A stretch of 64,000 nt of DNA from Streptomyces griseosporeus (GTDB taxonomy: Bacteria > Actinomycetota > Actinomycetes > Streptomycetales > Streptomycetaceae): positions 1 to 64,000 of the forward strand of contig NZ_BNBR01000005.1 in the NCBI RefSeq assembly GCF_014656055.1, given 5' to 3'. The position numbers were made by a program, and so were the translations under genes. The notes beneath the pieces are model-generated. The model saw only the letters and a program-made list of their open reading frames with translations, was not told the origin of the DNA and searched no databases. This document shows positions 1 through 7,919 of this stretch, piece by piece. Every line of letters begins with the position of its first letter. The stretch's first letter is position 1.

Positions 1-47
1 AGCACGCCGCCAGCGTTCGTCCTGAGCCAGGATCAAACTCTCCGTGA
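1..47 (-). rRNA. 16S ribosomal RNA, 5' end only
   Basis: Read on the minus strand, these bases are the conserved start of bacterial 16S rRNA (GAGAGTTTGATCCTGGCTCA, then the ACGAACGCTGGCGGCG block). The mature 5' end lies close to position 47. The rest of the gene, and presumably 23S and 5S, lie beyond the left edge, so the operon is transcribed leftward out of the window. Confidence 0.96.
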
Positions 48-560
48 ATGTTTACCGGTAATCCGGTCGACACCACGAGAGCGGAACAGTCAGGCGGAAT
101 AGGCCCGACCGTTCACAGCGTCCTCGCTGTGTTTTTTCAAAGGAACCTCGACCATCGGAAACCCGATGGACGGGGTATCAACATATCTGGCGTTGACTTT
201 TGGCACGCTGTTGAGTTCTCAAGGAACGGTCGCTTCCTTTGTACTCACCCTCTCGGGCTTTCCTCCGGGCGCTTCCCTTCGGTCTTGCGTTTCCGACTCT
301 ATCAGATCTTTTCTCGATCCGATTTCCTCGGTGCTTTCCAGGTTCCCGCTCTCGCGTTTCCCTTTCCGGCGGTTCCGACTCTATCAGATCCTTTCGGCGT
401 CTGATTCCCAGTCAGAGGGGCTTGTCCTCCCGGCTGTTGGGCCGTTCCGACGTGTCCAACCTTAGCGGATCCGCTCGGCGATGCCCAATCGGGCTACCGA
501 GTCCCTATTCGAATTGAATTCGGGCAAGCCGAAATCAACCCCGTCAGGAGATCTTGCCAA
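48..560 (-). promoter_or_regulatory. rRNA operon promoter and leader region with tandem promoters
   Basis: This gap upstream of 16S holds no credible protein gene. On the minus strand there are two identical -10-like TAGAGT hexamers at 296-301 and 378-383. They sit inside an exact 18-bp direct repeat (291-308 and 373-390), 82 bp apart. A third candidate is TTGGGC-18-TAAGGT, with its -10 at 459-464. Between these and the gene lies an AT-richer leader with GAGAACTCAACAGC near 208-221, like the antitermination/processing leader of actinobacterial rrn operons. Multiple rrn promoters are established for Streptomyces; which of these are used is inference. Confidence 0.75.
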
Positions 561-698
561 TGGTTGTGTGCCGCAGTGCGGCGGAAGGTGCTGTCGCAGA
601 ACCGTTACGGCTCCGCGGCAACCCGAAGAACCTTACGGATCGGACCGGGGCGTGTCAAGCGGCCCCTGTCAACATCTTTTGGGCACCGCCGGTCGACG

Positions 699-1253
699 TC
701 AGTCGAGGTCGGTGAGACGGCCGCCGGCGTCGGGCTGGGCGTGCTCCACGCGGCGCAGGAGACGGGTGAGGACCTCGCCGAGGGCGGTGCGCTCTGCGGG
801 GGTGAGGTCCTGGAGGAGGTCCTCCTCGAAGACGGTGGCGAGGCGCATGGCCTCCAGCCACTTCTCGCGGCCCTCGGGGGTCAGCTCCACGATCACGCGC
901 ACGCGGTTGGACTCGTCGCGCTCCCGCGTGACCAGGCCCTCGCCGACCATGCGGTCGATGCGGTGGGTCATCGCGGCCGGCGTGAGGCCGAGGCGCTTGG
1001 CGAGATCGCTCGGGCCCATGCGGTAGGGAGCGCCGGAGAGGACGAGGGCCTTGAGGACCTCCCACTCGGCGTTGCTGATGCCGAGGGCGGCGGTCTGGCG
1101 GCCGTAGGCGACGTTCATACGGCGGTTCAGCCGGGACAGTGCCGACACGATCTTCTCGACCTGTGGGTCGAGGTCCTGGAACTCGCGCTGGTACGCGGCG
1201 ATCTGCTCTTCGAGTGTCGGCTCGGCGCCGAGTGTGCCGGGGGAGTCGCCCAT
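699..1253 (-). CDS. MarR-family transcriptional regulator
   Basis: A 184-residue protein of the MarR winged-helix family, which binds DNA as dimers and often releases it on binding small phenolic or drug-like ligands. The N-terminal helix bundle (about 15-60) is followed by a wHTH with recognition region LAKRLGLTPAAMTHRIDRM (about 86-104), and the wing carries the typical DESNR-type turn. The ATG at 1253 follows a short leader. It is divergent from the MFS transporter at 1364 and shares a 110-bp intergenic region carrying two inverted repeats, so repression of both itself and the transporter is likely. The ligand is unknown. Confidence 0.9.
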   Translation of the reverse strand: MGDSPGTLGAEPTLEEQIAAYQREFQDLDPQVEKIVSALSRLNRRMNVAYGRQTAALGISNAEWEVLKALVLSGAPYRMGPSDLAKRLGLTPAAMTHRIDRMVGEGLVTRERDESNRVRVIVELTPEGREKWLEAMRLATVFEEDLLQDLTPAERTALGEVLTRLLRRVEHAQPDAGGRLTDLD

Positions 1254-1284
1254 GGCCGAAGTATCGCACGACCCTCCTTTGCGT

Positions 1285-1331
1285 TGAAGTCCTTCACTAT
1301 GTACTCTTTAGATTCGAAGTTTAGCTTCGAA
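1285..1331. promoter_or_regulatory. Probable operators of the MarR/MFS divergent promoter
   Basis: Two inverted repeats lie in the intergenic region: TGAAG-TC-CTTCA at 1285-1296 and the perfect TTCGAAG-N5-CTTCGAA at 1313-1331. The surrounding sequence is unusually AT-rich for this genome. The position between divergent genes and the dyad symmetry fit MarR dimer sites; binding itself is inferred. Confidence 0.65.
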
Positions 1332-1363
1332 GTCTTCATACCTAACTAGTGAGAGAGGTGAAC

Positions 1364-2647
1364 GTGACCAGGGCGATGGGCGCAGCGATGCGCCGGATCC
1401 ACGTGGGCAACGCACTCAGCGCGTTCGGGCTCGGCTTCACGGTCCCCTACCTGTACGTCTATGTGGCGCAGGTGCGGGGCCTTGGTGCCATGACAGCGGG
1501 GACGGTCCTCGCCGTCTTCGCCGTGGCCGCGCTGATCGTGCTGCCGTTCGCCGGGCGGGCCATCGTCCGGCGGGGCCCGCTGCCGGTCCTGCTCGCCGCC
1601 CTGGTCACGGCCGCCGTGGGGGCGCTGAGCCTGGGGCTCGCGGGCAGCGCCGTAACCGTGCTGGGGTCGGCCGCGCTGCTCGGGGCGGGGCAGGCCGTGA
1701 TGCAGCCGGCGCTGGCGACGATGATCGTGGACTGCTCGACCGCCGACACGCGGTCGCGGGCCTTCGCGATGCAGTTCTTCCTGCAGAACCTCGGGCTCGG
1801 CGTCGGTGGACTGATCGGCGGGCACCTGGTGGACACGACGCGGGTGTCGTCGTTCACGCTGCTGTTCGCGATCGAGGCGGCGATGTTCCTGCTGCTGGTC
1901 GTGGTGATGACGACGGTGCGGATGCCGCACTCGCCGCGCTTCGAGGAGGCGCCGGGGCGGTCGGCCAAGGGGAGCTGGAAGCAGCTGCTGGGCAACCGGG
2001 CCATGGTGCAGCTGTGCGTGCTCGGCTTTGTCCTCTTCTTCGCCTGCTACGGACAGTTCGAGTCCGGGCTGAGCGCCTACGGCGTCGAGGCCGCCGGGAT
2101 CTCCACGTCCGCGCTGGGCTCGGCGCTCGCCGCGAACACCGGGATGATCGTGATCGCGCAGTTCGTGGTGCTGCGGTTCGTGGAGCGACGCCGCCGTACG
2201 CGCGTGATCGCGGCCGTGGGGCTGATCTGGGCCGTGGCGTGGCTGGCGGCGGGGTACGCGGGGCTGGGGCACGGGAGCCGGGAGATGGCGACGGCTGCCT
2301 TCGTCTCCACGTACGCGCTGTTCGGGCTGGGTGAAGCGATGCTGTCGCCGACGGTGGCTCCGCTGGTGGCGGACCTCGCGCCGGAGGGGATGGCGGGGCA
2401 GTACAACTCGGCCTTCGCCCTGGTGAAGCAGTTGGCGCTGGCCGTGGGGCCGGCGGTGGGCGGGCCGATGGGTGCCTCGCTGCACGCGCCGTACATCGTG
2501 ACGTTCCTGCTGTTCTCGCTGGGGATCAGTGTCCTTGCGATGCGGTTGGGGCGGGGGCTGACGGTGGCACAGGACCAGCCGTGGTCCGCCCGCAGCCGCG
2601 TCGTCACCCGAGGCGGCACGACCCCGATCCCAGCCGAGGCCAGCTGA
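1364..2647 (+). CDS. MFS transporter, probable multidrug exporter
   Basis: A 427-residue integral membrane protein with about 12 hydrophobic segments in two halves separated by a loop near residues 185-210 (PHSPRFEEAPGRSAKG). This is the usual size and layout of a proton-driven major facilitator. I chose the GTG at 1364 because GAGAGAGG ends 5 nt before it; in-frame GTG codons at 1349 and 1358 lack a site. The gene diverges from a MarR regulator and shares its operator region, a common arrangement for inducible drug efflux. The substrate cannot be told from sequence. Confidence 0.88.
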   Translation: MTRAMGAAMRRIHVGNALSAFGLGFTVPYLYVYVAQVRGLGAMTAGTVLAVFAVAALIVLPFAGRAIVRRGPLPVLLAALVTAAVGALSLGLAGSAVTVLGSAALLGAGQAVMQPALATMIVDCSTADTRSRAFAMQFFLQNLGLGVGGLIGGHLVDTTRVSSFTLLFAIEAAMFLLLVVVMTTVRMPHSPRFEEAPGRSAKGSWKQLLGNRAMVQLCVLGFVLFFACYGQFESGLSAYGVEAAGISTSALGSALAANTGMIVIAQFVVLRFVERRRRTRVIAAVGLIWAVAWLAAGYAGLGHGSREMATAAFVSTYALFGLGEAMLSPTVAPLVADLAPEGMAGQYNSAFALVKQLALAVGPAVGGPMGASLHAPYIVTFLLFSLGISVLAMRLGRGLTVAQDQPWSARSRVVTRGGTTPIPAEAS

Positions 2648-2659
2648 GCCCCCATTGCA

Positions 2660-3060
2660 ACGCACCCGGCGCTGCAGCTGGGCGGGGGCGGGCGGCGCGA
2701 CCCGGCGTTGGCGGGGTGCCGCTGCGCCCACCCGTGCCGCCCCAGCGGCACGACTGCCCGCAGCTAAGTCGGCGGGGCGGCCCGGTGCGGCTGCCCGCAG
2801 CTCAGCCGATGACGCGGTGCAGCCGCCCGCGGCGAGCAGGGGACGTGTCGGGGGGTGTCCGCCCGCAGCGGGCGCCGGAAAAAGAGGGTGCCAATTTGAC
2901 CGTACCCAGCGGCGCACCGAGGACGGATACCCCCCGGCGCGGCCCCGACCCACCCCCCACCGGAAGGCGCTAGACCAGCCACCCACGCACCCGCGCGGGC
3001 CGCCGCAGGCATATAGGGGCGCGGGGAACTGCGCGACCAGCCGACCACCCACCCGCACCC
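2660..3060. repeat. Intergenic structured repeat block, copy A
   Basis: No gene is visible in this 400-bp gap. It contains sequence modules that recur at 13150-13820: a GTGCCGCTGCGCCCACCC-type GC-rich segment (from about 2716), a segment with GGACGTGTCGGGGGGTGTCC (from about 2840) running through a short AT-richer patch to ACCGAGGACGGATACC, and a GGGGCGCGGGGAACTGCGCG hairpin-like end (about 3015-3035). Several parts are self-complementary. Similar modules are, to my knowledge, dispersed in Streptomyces intergenic regions. Confidence 0.7.
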
Positions 3061-4701
3061 TCACGACGGCAGAGCGAACTCGCACCACACCGCCTTCCCA
3101 CCCCCCGGCGTCCTCCGCGACCCCCAGTTGGACGCGATCGTCGCCACGATCGCGATCCCCCGCCCCGACTCGTCCCCCGGCTCCGCCCGCCGCCGCCGCG
3201 GCAGGTGGTCGTCCCCGTCCGTGACCTCGATGATCAGCCTCCGGTCGGTGCGCCGCAGCCGCAACCGCATGGGCGGCGTCCCGTGCTGCAGCGAGTTCGC
3301 GACCAGCTCGCTCGCCGCCAGCACCCCCAGATCATGCAGTTCCACAGGGAACCGCCAGCTGGTCAGCACGCCGGAGGCGAACGCACGGGCGCGCGGTGCC
3401 GCCTCCACCCCGCCCAGAAGCTCCAGCGCGGCGTTCCGGAACAGCTCCCCGTCGGCCCCCGTACGGGCCGGATGCTGCAGCACCAGCACCGCCACGTCGT
3501 CGTCGTGGTCGGCGGTGACCCCGGCCGAGCGGACCAGCCGGTCGCAGACGACCTGCGGTGTGCCCGTGGCCCCGGCGAGGGCGCGTTCCAGCGCGGCGAT
3601 GCCTTCGTCGAGGTCCTCGTTGCGCCGCTCGACCAGTCCGTCGGTGTACAGCACGGCTGTCGAGCCGGGCCCGAGCGGCACCGATCCGGACGCGTGCATC
3701 CAGCCACCGGTGCCGAGCGGAGGCCCGGTGGGCTCGTCGGCGCGCAGCACCGTGCCGTTCTCGTCGCGGACGAGGATCGGCAGATGCCCGGCGGAGGCGT
3801 ACATCAGCCGTCCCTCGTTCGGGTCGTGGATGGCGTAGACGCAGGTGGCGATCTGGTTGGCGTCGATCTCCGTGGCGAGGCCGTCCAGCAGTTGCAGTAC
3901 CTCGTGCGGCGGCAGGTCCAGCCGGGCGTAGGCGCGCACGGCCGTCCGCAGCTGCCCCATGACGGCCGCGGCGCGCACCCCGCGGCCCATGACGTCGCCG
4001 ATGACCAGCGCCGTACGTCCGCCGCCGAGGGTGATGACGTCGTACCAGTCGCCGCCGACGGCGGCTTCGGTGCCGCCGGGCTGGTAGGTGGCGGCGATGC
4101 GCAGGTCGTCGGGTTGTTCGAGTTCCTGCGGGAGCAGGGAGCGCTGGAGGGTGACCGCGGTCTCGCGCTGGCGGCGTTCGCTGGCGCGCAGTCGTTCGGC
4201 GGCTTCGGCGTGGTCGGTGACGTCGGTGGCGAAGACGAGGACTCCGGGGCCGGCGCCGGCGTCTTCGGCGACGGGGGTGCAGGTGAAGGTGTAGGAGCGT
4301 CCGTCGGTGGCCTTGCGGGACTTCAGGGTGCGCGGCTTGCCGCTGCGGAGCACCTGGTCGAGCAGCGGCAGCAGGCCGAGTTCCTTCAGTTCGGGGAGGG
4401 CCTCGGCGGCGGGCCGGCCGACGGGTCGTGCGCCGAAGGCCGCCGCGTAGGCGTCGTTGATGTGGGCGAGGCGGTGGTCGGGGCCGTGGACGAGGGCGAC
4501 GAGGGCCGGTACGCGGTCGAGGACTCCGCGGACGGGGAGTTCGTCGACGGCGGGGACCGGCGACGTGTCCTCGGTGATCGGTTGGGTGCGGGCCGCGGGC
4601 ACCGCGCCGTCGCTCCGCCGGTCCGTGGTGACCGGCTCGGTCCGCGCCGCGGCGCGGCGCTGTGTTCCGGGGAGCCGGGCGCTCCAGCGCGTGAAGTTCA
4701 C
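3061..4701 (-). CDS. PAS-SpoIIE phosphatase-ATPase regulatory protein
   Basis: A soluble multidomain protein of about 546 residues. A PAS-like sensor domain (about 60-165) is followed by a short helical linker, a PP2C/SpoIIE serine phosphatase domain (about 190-400; GGDWYDV, GDVMGRG and LYTDGLVERR carry the metal-binding acidic residues) and a C-terminal GHKL ATPase domain (about 440-545; N-box ELVANSLQHG and the SGRGIAIV motif). Such proteins dephosphorylate anti-anti-sigma factors, and the RsbW-like domain may bind or phosphorylate partners. I chose the GTG at 4701 because AAGGA precedes it and the family typically begins NFTRWSARLPG; a longer reading to 4830 is possible. It stands alone, with no anti-sigma gene adjacent. 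Confidence 0.88.
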   Translation of the reverse strand: MNFTRWSARLPGTQRRAAARTEPVTTDRRSDGAVPAARTQPITEDTSPVPAVDELPVRGVLDRVPALVALVHGPDHRLAHINDAYAAAFGARPVGRPAAEALPELKELGLLPLLDQVLRSGKPRTLKSRKATDGRSYTFTCTPVAEDAGAGPGVLVFATDVTDHAEAAERLRASERRQRETAVTLQRSLLPQELEQPDDLRIAATYQPGGTEAAVGGDWYDVITLGGGRTALVIGDVMGRGVRAAAVMGQLRTAVRAYARLDLPPHEVLQLLDGLATEIDANQIATCVYAIHDPNEGRLMYASAGHLPILVRDENGTVLRADEPTGPPLGTGGWMHASGSVPLGPGSTAVLYTDGLVERRNEDLDEGIAALERALAGATGTPQVVCDRLVRSAGVTADHDDDVAVLVLQHPARTGADGELFRNAALELLGGVEAAPRARAFASGVLTSWRFPVELHDLGVLAASELVANSLQHGTPPMRLRLRRTDRRLIIEVTDGDDHLPRRRRAEPGDESGRGIAIVATIASNWGSRRTPGGGKAVWCEFALPS

Positions 4702-5075
4702 GAATCCTTGCCTCGTGTAGTCGTCGTCGGCCGGCTCCGGGGCCCGGCGTGGGCGCCGGGGTGTGCTCCGGCGGGGGCTCCGGCGTGGGCGCCGGCCGGG
4801 GCTTGAACGGCCCGGCGGCGGTGGCCGCACATTGTTGCAGCACCCGGGACATGCAGCACTGGAAAGAAGCGCACTTGGGAACAGCCTCTGGGTTCGCGGA
4901 CGGGGGGCGGCCCGCCCGGGCTCGGGGACCAGTCTGGCAGGGTGGCCGTCCGGCCCGGCGGGCGCCGGATGCCGTGCGGCCGGGGACCTGGCCGGCGTCC
5001 GTACGCCACCGGCCGGTGGGCCGGCAGCCGGTACCCGTCAGACGCCGGGGCGGCCGGTGGAGTTCCTGGGTCCGG
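4702..5075. other. Gap between phosphatase and NADH dehydrogenase genes, possible displaced coding sequence
   Basis: This 370-bp gap has no confident gene. On the minus strand, an ATG at 4852 opens a reading frame that is Pro/Thr/Glu-rich (FKPRPAPTPEP...) and has G or C at nearly every third position until about 4745. There it falls out of phase with the phosphatase frame by one base. The rest (4860-5075) shows nothing recognisable apart from GC-rich direct repeats. Confidence 0.4.
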
Positions 5076-6476
5076 TCAGGACGACCCCTTCGGGTCGTCC
5101 CTCGGACCGGTCTTCGGATTGTCCGATCCGCCTGAAGGCTTTCCACCGGCAGCCAGTTCGAACTCCGCACGGGGATGTTCGAGCGAGCCGAGGGAGACGA
5201 TCTCCCTCTTGAAGAGTCCCGCGAGGGTCCACTCGGCCAGCACGCGCGCCTTGCGGTTGAACGTGGGGATGCGGCTGAGGTGGTAGGTGCGGTGCATGAA
5301 CCACGCCGGGTAGCCCTTGAGCTTGCGGCCGTAGACGTGGGCGACGCCCTTGTGGAAGCCGAGGGAGGCGACCGAGCCGGCGTACTTGTGGGAGTACGAC
5401 TGGAGGGGCTCGCCGCGCAGGGAGCGGGTGATGTTGTCGGCGAGGACCTTGGCCTGGCGCACGGCGTGCTGGGCGTTGGGCGCGGTCGTGGCTCCGGGCT
5501 CGGAGGCGGTGACGTCGGGGACGGCGGCGGCGTCTCCGGCGGCCCACGCGTGCGTGGTGCCCTCGACGGTCAGCTGCGGGGTGCAGCGCAGGCGGCCCCG
5601 GGCGTCGAGCGGCAGGTCGGTCGCAGCGAGCACCGGATGGGGTTTGACGCCGGCGGTCCACACGACCGTACGGGTGGGGAAGCGGGCGCCGTCGCTGAGG
5701 ACGGCGACGCGGTTGAGGCAGGACTCCAGGCGGGTGTTCAGGCGTACGTCGATGTTGCGGCGGCGCAGCTCGGAGACGGTGTAGCGGCCGAGGTCGGCGC
5801 CGACCTCGGGGAGGATGCGGTCAGAGGCCTCGACGAGGATCCACTTCATGTCCTCGGGGCGGACGTTGTGGTAGTAGCGCGCGGCGTAGCGGGCCATGTC
5901 CTCCAGCTCGCCGAGGGCCTCCACTCCGGCGAAGCCGCCGCCGACGAAGACGAAGGTGAGGGCGGCGTCGCGGATCTCGGGGTCGCGGGTGGAGGAGGCG
6001 ATGTCCATCTGTTCGACGACGTGGTTGCGCAGGCCGATGGCCTCCTCGACGGTCTTGAAGCCGATGCCGTGGTCGGCAAGGCCGGGGACGGGGAGGGTGC
6101 GCGCGATGGAGCCGGGGGCGAGAACCAGCTCGTCGTAGGCCAGGTGCTCGGGCGGCAGGCCCTTCTCGGTGGTGGCGAGGGTGGCGACGGTGGCGGTGCG
6201 GGCGGCGTGGTCGACGGCGGTGGCCTCGCCGATGACGATGCGGCAGTCGGGCAGGACGCGGCGCAGCGGTACGACGACGTGGCGCGGGGAGATGTTGCCG
6301 GCCGCGGCCTCCGGGAGGAACGGCTGATAGGTCATGTACGGGTCGGGCGTGACGACCGTGATCTCGGCGGTGCCCTCCTTCAGCTCCCGTTTCAGGCTCC
6401 GCTGGAGGCGCAGGGCCGTGTACATCCCGACGTAGCCGCCGCCGACAACGAGAATGCGCGCACGTTCCTTCACCAT
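5076..6476 (-). CDS. ndh: Type II NADH dehydrogenase (FAD-dependent)
   Basis: A 466-residue single-subunit NADH:quinone oxidoreductase that passes electrons from NADH to menaquinone at the inner membrane face without pumping protons. It has the N-terminal FAD Rossmann motif ILVVGGGYVGMYTALRL (about 8-24), a second NAD-binding Rossmann motif FVFVGGGFAGVEALGEL (about 175) and a C-terminal amphipathic region with KGYPAWFMHRTYHL expected to touch the membrane. The ATG at 6476 aligns with the family start. It is divergent from atrA; this pairing is conserved in Streptomyces as far as I recall. The last codons form a strong hairpin. Confidence 0.93.
   Translation of the reverse strand: MVKERARILVVGGGYVGMYTALRLQRSLKRELKEGTAEITVVTPDPYMTYQPFLPEAAAGNISPRHVVVPLRRVLPDCRIVIGEATAVDHAARTATVATLATTEKGLPPEHLAYDELVLAPGSIARTLPVPGLADHGIGFKTVEEAIGLRNHVVEQMDIASSTRDPEIRDAALTFVFVGGGFAGVEALGELEDMARYAARYYHNVRPEDMKWILVEASDRILPEVGADLGRYTVSELRRRNIDVRLNTRLESCLNRVAVLSDGARFPTRTVVWTAGVKPHPVLAATDLPLDARGRLRCTPQLTVEGTTHAWAAGDAAAVPDVTASEPGATTAPNAQHAVRQAKVLADNITRSLRGEPLQSYSHKYAGSVASLGFHKGVAHVYGRKLKGYPAWFMHRTYHLSRIPTFNRKARVLAEWTLAGLFKREIVSLGSLEHPRAEFELAAGGKPSGGSDNPKTGPRDDPKGSS
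5079..5100 (-). terminator. Hairpin overlapping the 3' end of ndh
   Basis: GGACGACCC and GGGTCGTCC form a perfect 9-bp stem with a 4-nt loop. It lies within the last seven sense codons of ndh and ends one base before the stop. There is no T-tract, as is common for GC-rich actinobacteria, so it may terminate transcription or protect the 3' end. Confidence 0.5.
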
Positions 6477-6850
6477 CCCATGACGCACCCGGCGCTGCTG
6501 TTTGTCCACAGCCCCGACAATTTGTGTGACCGCGTGCCGGGGATGCGCGGAGTTGGCCGAAACGTCGGAGTGCGGGGAAGGTGTGCAGGTCAGGGGTGTG
6601 CGCCGGGGTGCGGGGAGGGGGGCAAAGAGGACGTATGCGCCGCGTACTCCGATCGGGGGGCGCTCCGTGCGGAACCTGCCCCTTCTGAATTGACTCCCTC
6701 TCAACTATGTTCGTGTGTCGACGGGGTGTAGGGGGAGGCGCTCATCGGGTCCGCGACGGGCGGGCCCGGGCACGCGAGGCTTGTTCCGCACGCCTGGCAT
6801 TTCCAAGGGGAGAGTCTCCGGGGGGAGACGTCATTACCGGGGGATCGTTT
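6477..6850. promoter_or_regulatory. ndh-atrA divergent promoter region
   Basis: A 374-bp gap without genes between divergently transcribed ndh and atrA. It holds a perfect DnaA box (TTGTCCACA, 6502-6510) and an AT-richer stretch with the dyad TTGAC...CTCAA at about 6691-6705. I could not assign convincing -35/-10 pairs. Confidence 0.5.
6502..6510 (+). promoter_or_regulatory. DnaA box, perfect match
   Basis: TTGTCCACA matches the DnaA 9-mer consensus exactly. It lies about 25 bp upstream of the ndh start, well away from any origin feature, so a transcriptional role is more likely than initiation. Confidence 0.5.
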
Positions 6851-7627
6851 ATGCACATTCAGGACTCTCATTGGTCGTCCGCGTCCGCCCTCGCCACGGG
6901 CGGCGGGACACCGATAGCGGCGGCGGGCAACGGACGCGGGGACAGTGCGCGGTCGACACCGCTGCGGGTGGACGCCCAGCGCAATCTGGAGCATGTGCTG
7001 CGGGCGGCGCGCGAGGTCTTCGGCGAGCTGGGGTACGGCGCGCCGATGGAGGACGTGGCACGCCGCGCCCGCGTGGGTGTGGGCACGGTGTACCGGCGCT
7101 TCCCGAGCAAGGACGTCCTGGTGCGGCGGATAGCCGAGGAGGAGACCTCTCGGCTGACCGACCAGGCGCGGGCGGCTCTGGGCCAGGAGGACGAGCCGTG
7201 GTCGGCGCTGTCGCGCTTCCTGCGCACGTCGGTCGCGTCGGGCGCGGGGCGGCTGCTGCCGCCGCAGATACTGCGCGTCGGGGTCGCCGAGGAGCAGACC
7301 GGCTCCGCGACGGGCGCGGCGGGCGACGAGGCGCGGGTGCCGCAGCAGCGGAGCCAGCCGGGCGGCGGCGAGCTGCGCTTGGTGCCCGACCAGGGCGCGC
7401 CGGCACCGCAGGACGACGCGGGGTCGGCGGAGCTGCTGGAGGTCGTGGGCCAGCTGGTGGAGCGGGCGCGGGCGGCGGGTGAGCTGCGGCCGGACGTGTC
7501 GGTGGCGGACGTCCTGCTGGTGATCGCGACGGCGGCGCCCTCGCTGCCGGACGCGGCACAGCAGGCGGCGGCGTCGGCGCGGCTGCTGGACATCCTGCTG
7601 GAGGGGCTGCGCTCGCGGCCCGCGTGA
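6851..7627 (+). CDS. atrA: TetR-family regulator AtrA
   Basis: A 258-residue TetR protein. After a disordered leader, the HTH lies at about 45-90 (EDVARRARVGVGTVYRRFPSK), followed by a helical ligand/dimer domain with a Gln/Gly-rich insertion near 165-180. Established knowledge: AtrA of S. coelicolor and S. griseus is a global activator of antibiotic gene regulators such as actII-orf4 and strR, and its gene lies beside an NADH dehydrogenase gene, as here. The recognition rests on the HTH sequence and this context. The ATG at 6851 has GGGGGAT upstream at about 7 nt. It is followed by the membrane sigma factor gene. Confidence 0.85.
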   Translation: MHIQDSHWSSASALATGGGTPIAAAGNGRGDSARSTPLRVDAQRNLEHVLRAAREVFGELGYGAPMEDVARRARVGVGTVYRRFPSKDVLVRRIAEEETSRLTDQARAALGQEDEPWSALSRFLRTSVASGAGRLLPPQILRVGVAEEQTGSATGAAGDEARVPQQRSQPGGGELRLVPDQGAPAPQDDAGSAELLEVVGQLVERARAAGELRPDVSVADVLLVIATAAPSLPDAAQQAAASARLLDILLEGLRSRPA

Positions 7628-7919
7628 GCGTCCCGTGACGGGGTCCGTGACCGGTGATGTCCGGACGAGGTGACGGTGGGGTGTGGGCGGGCTCGCGGCC
7701 CGCACCCGACCGCGTCCGCGGTGTCCCCGCCCGCACCCCGACTCTCATCTCCGGGGAGTCAGTTGGTCCTTCCCCGTTCGAGTGAGGGTTAGTACTGAGT
7801 TCCGGTGGATCCCCTCGGACGAGTGGATGAGACACTCCGCCGGCTCCTGGCCGAAAGCCGGTGTGGCACTCTGACCCGGTGGTCGGGACGGGTCGGGCAG
7901 GCGGCGGGGGCAGAACGCG

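Noticed and set aside
48..465. Small plus-strand frames upstream of 16S rRNA
   Set aside because: They overlap the rrn promoters and leader and have no ribosome sites.
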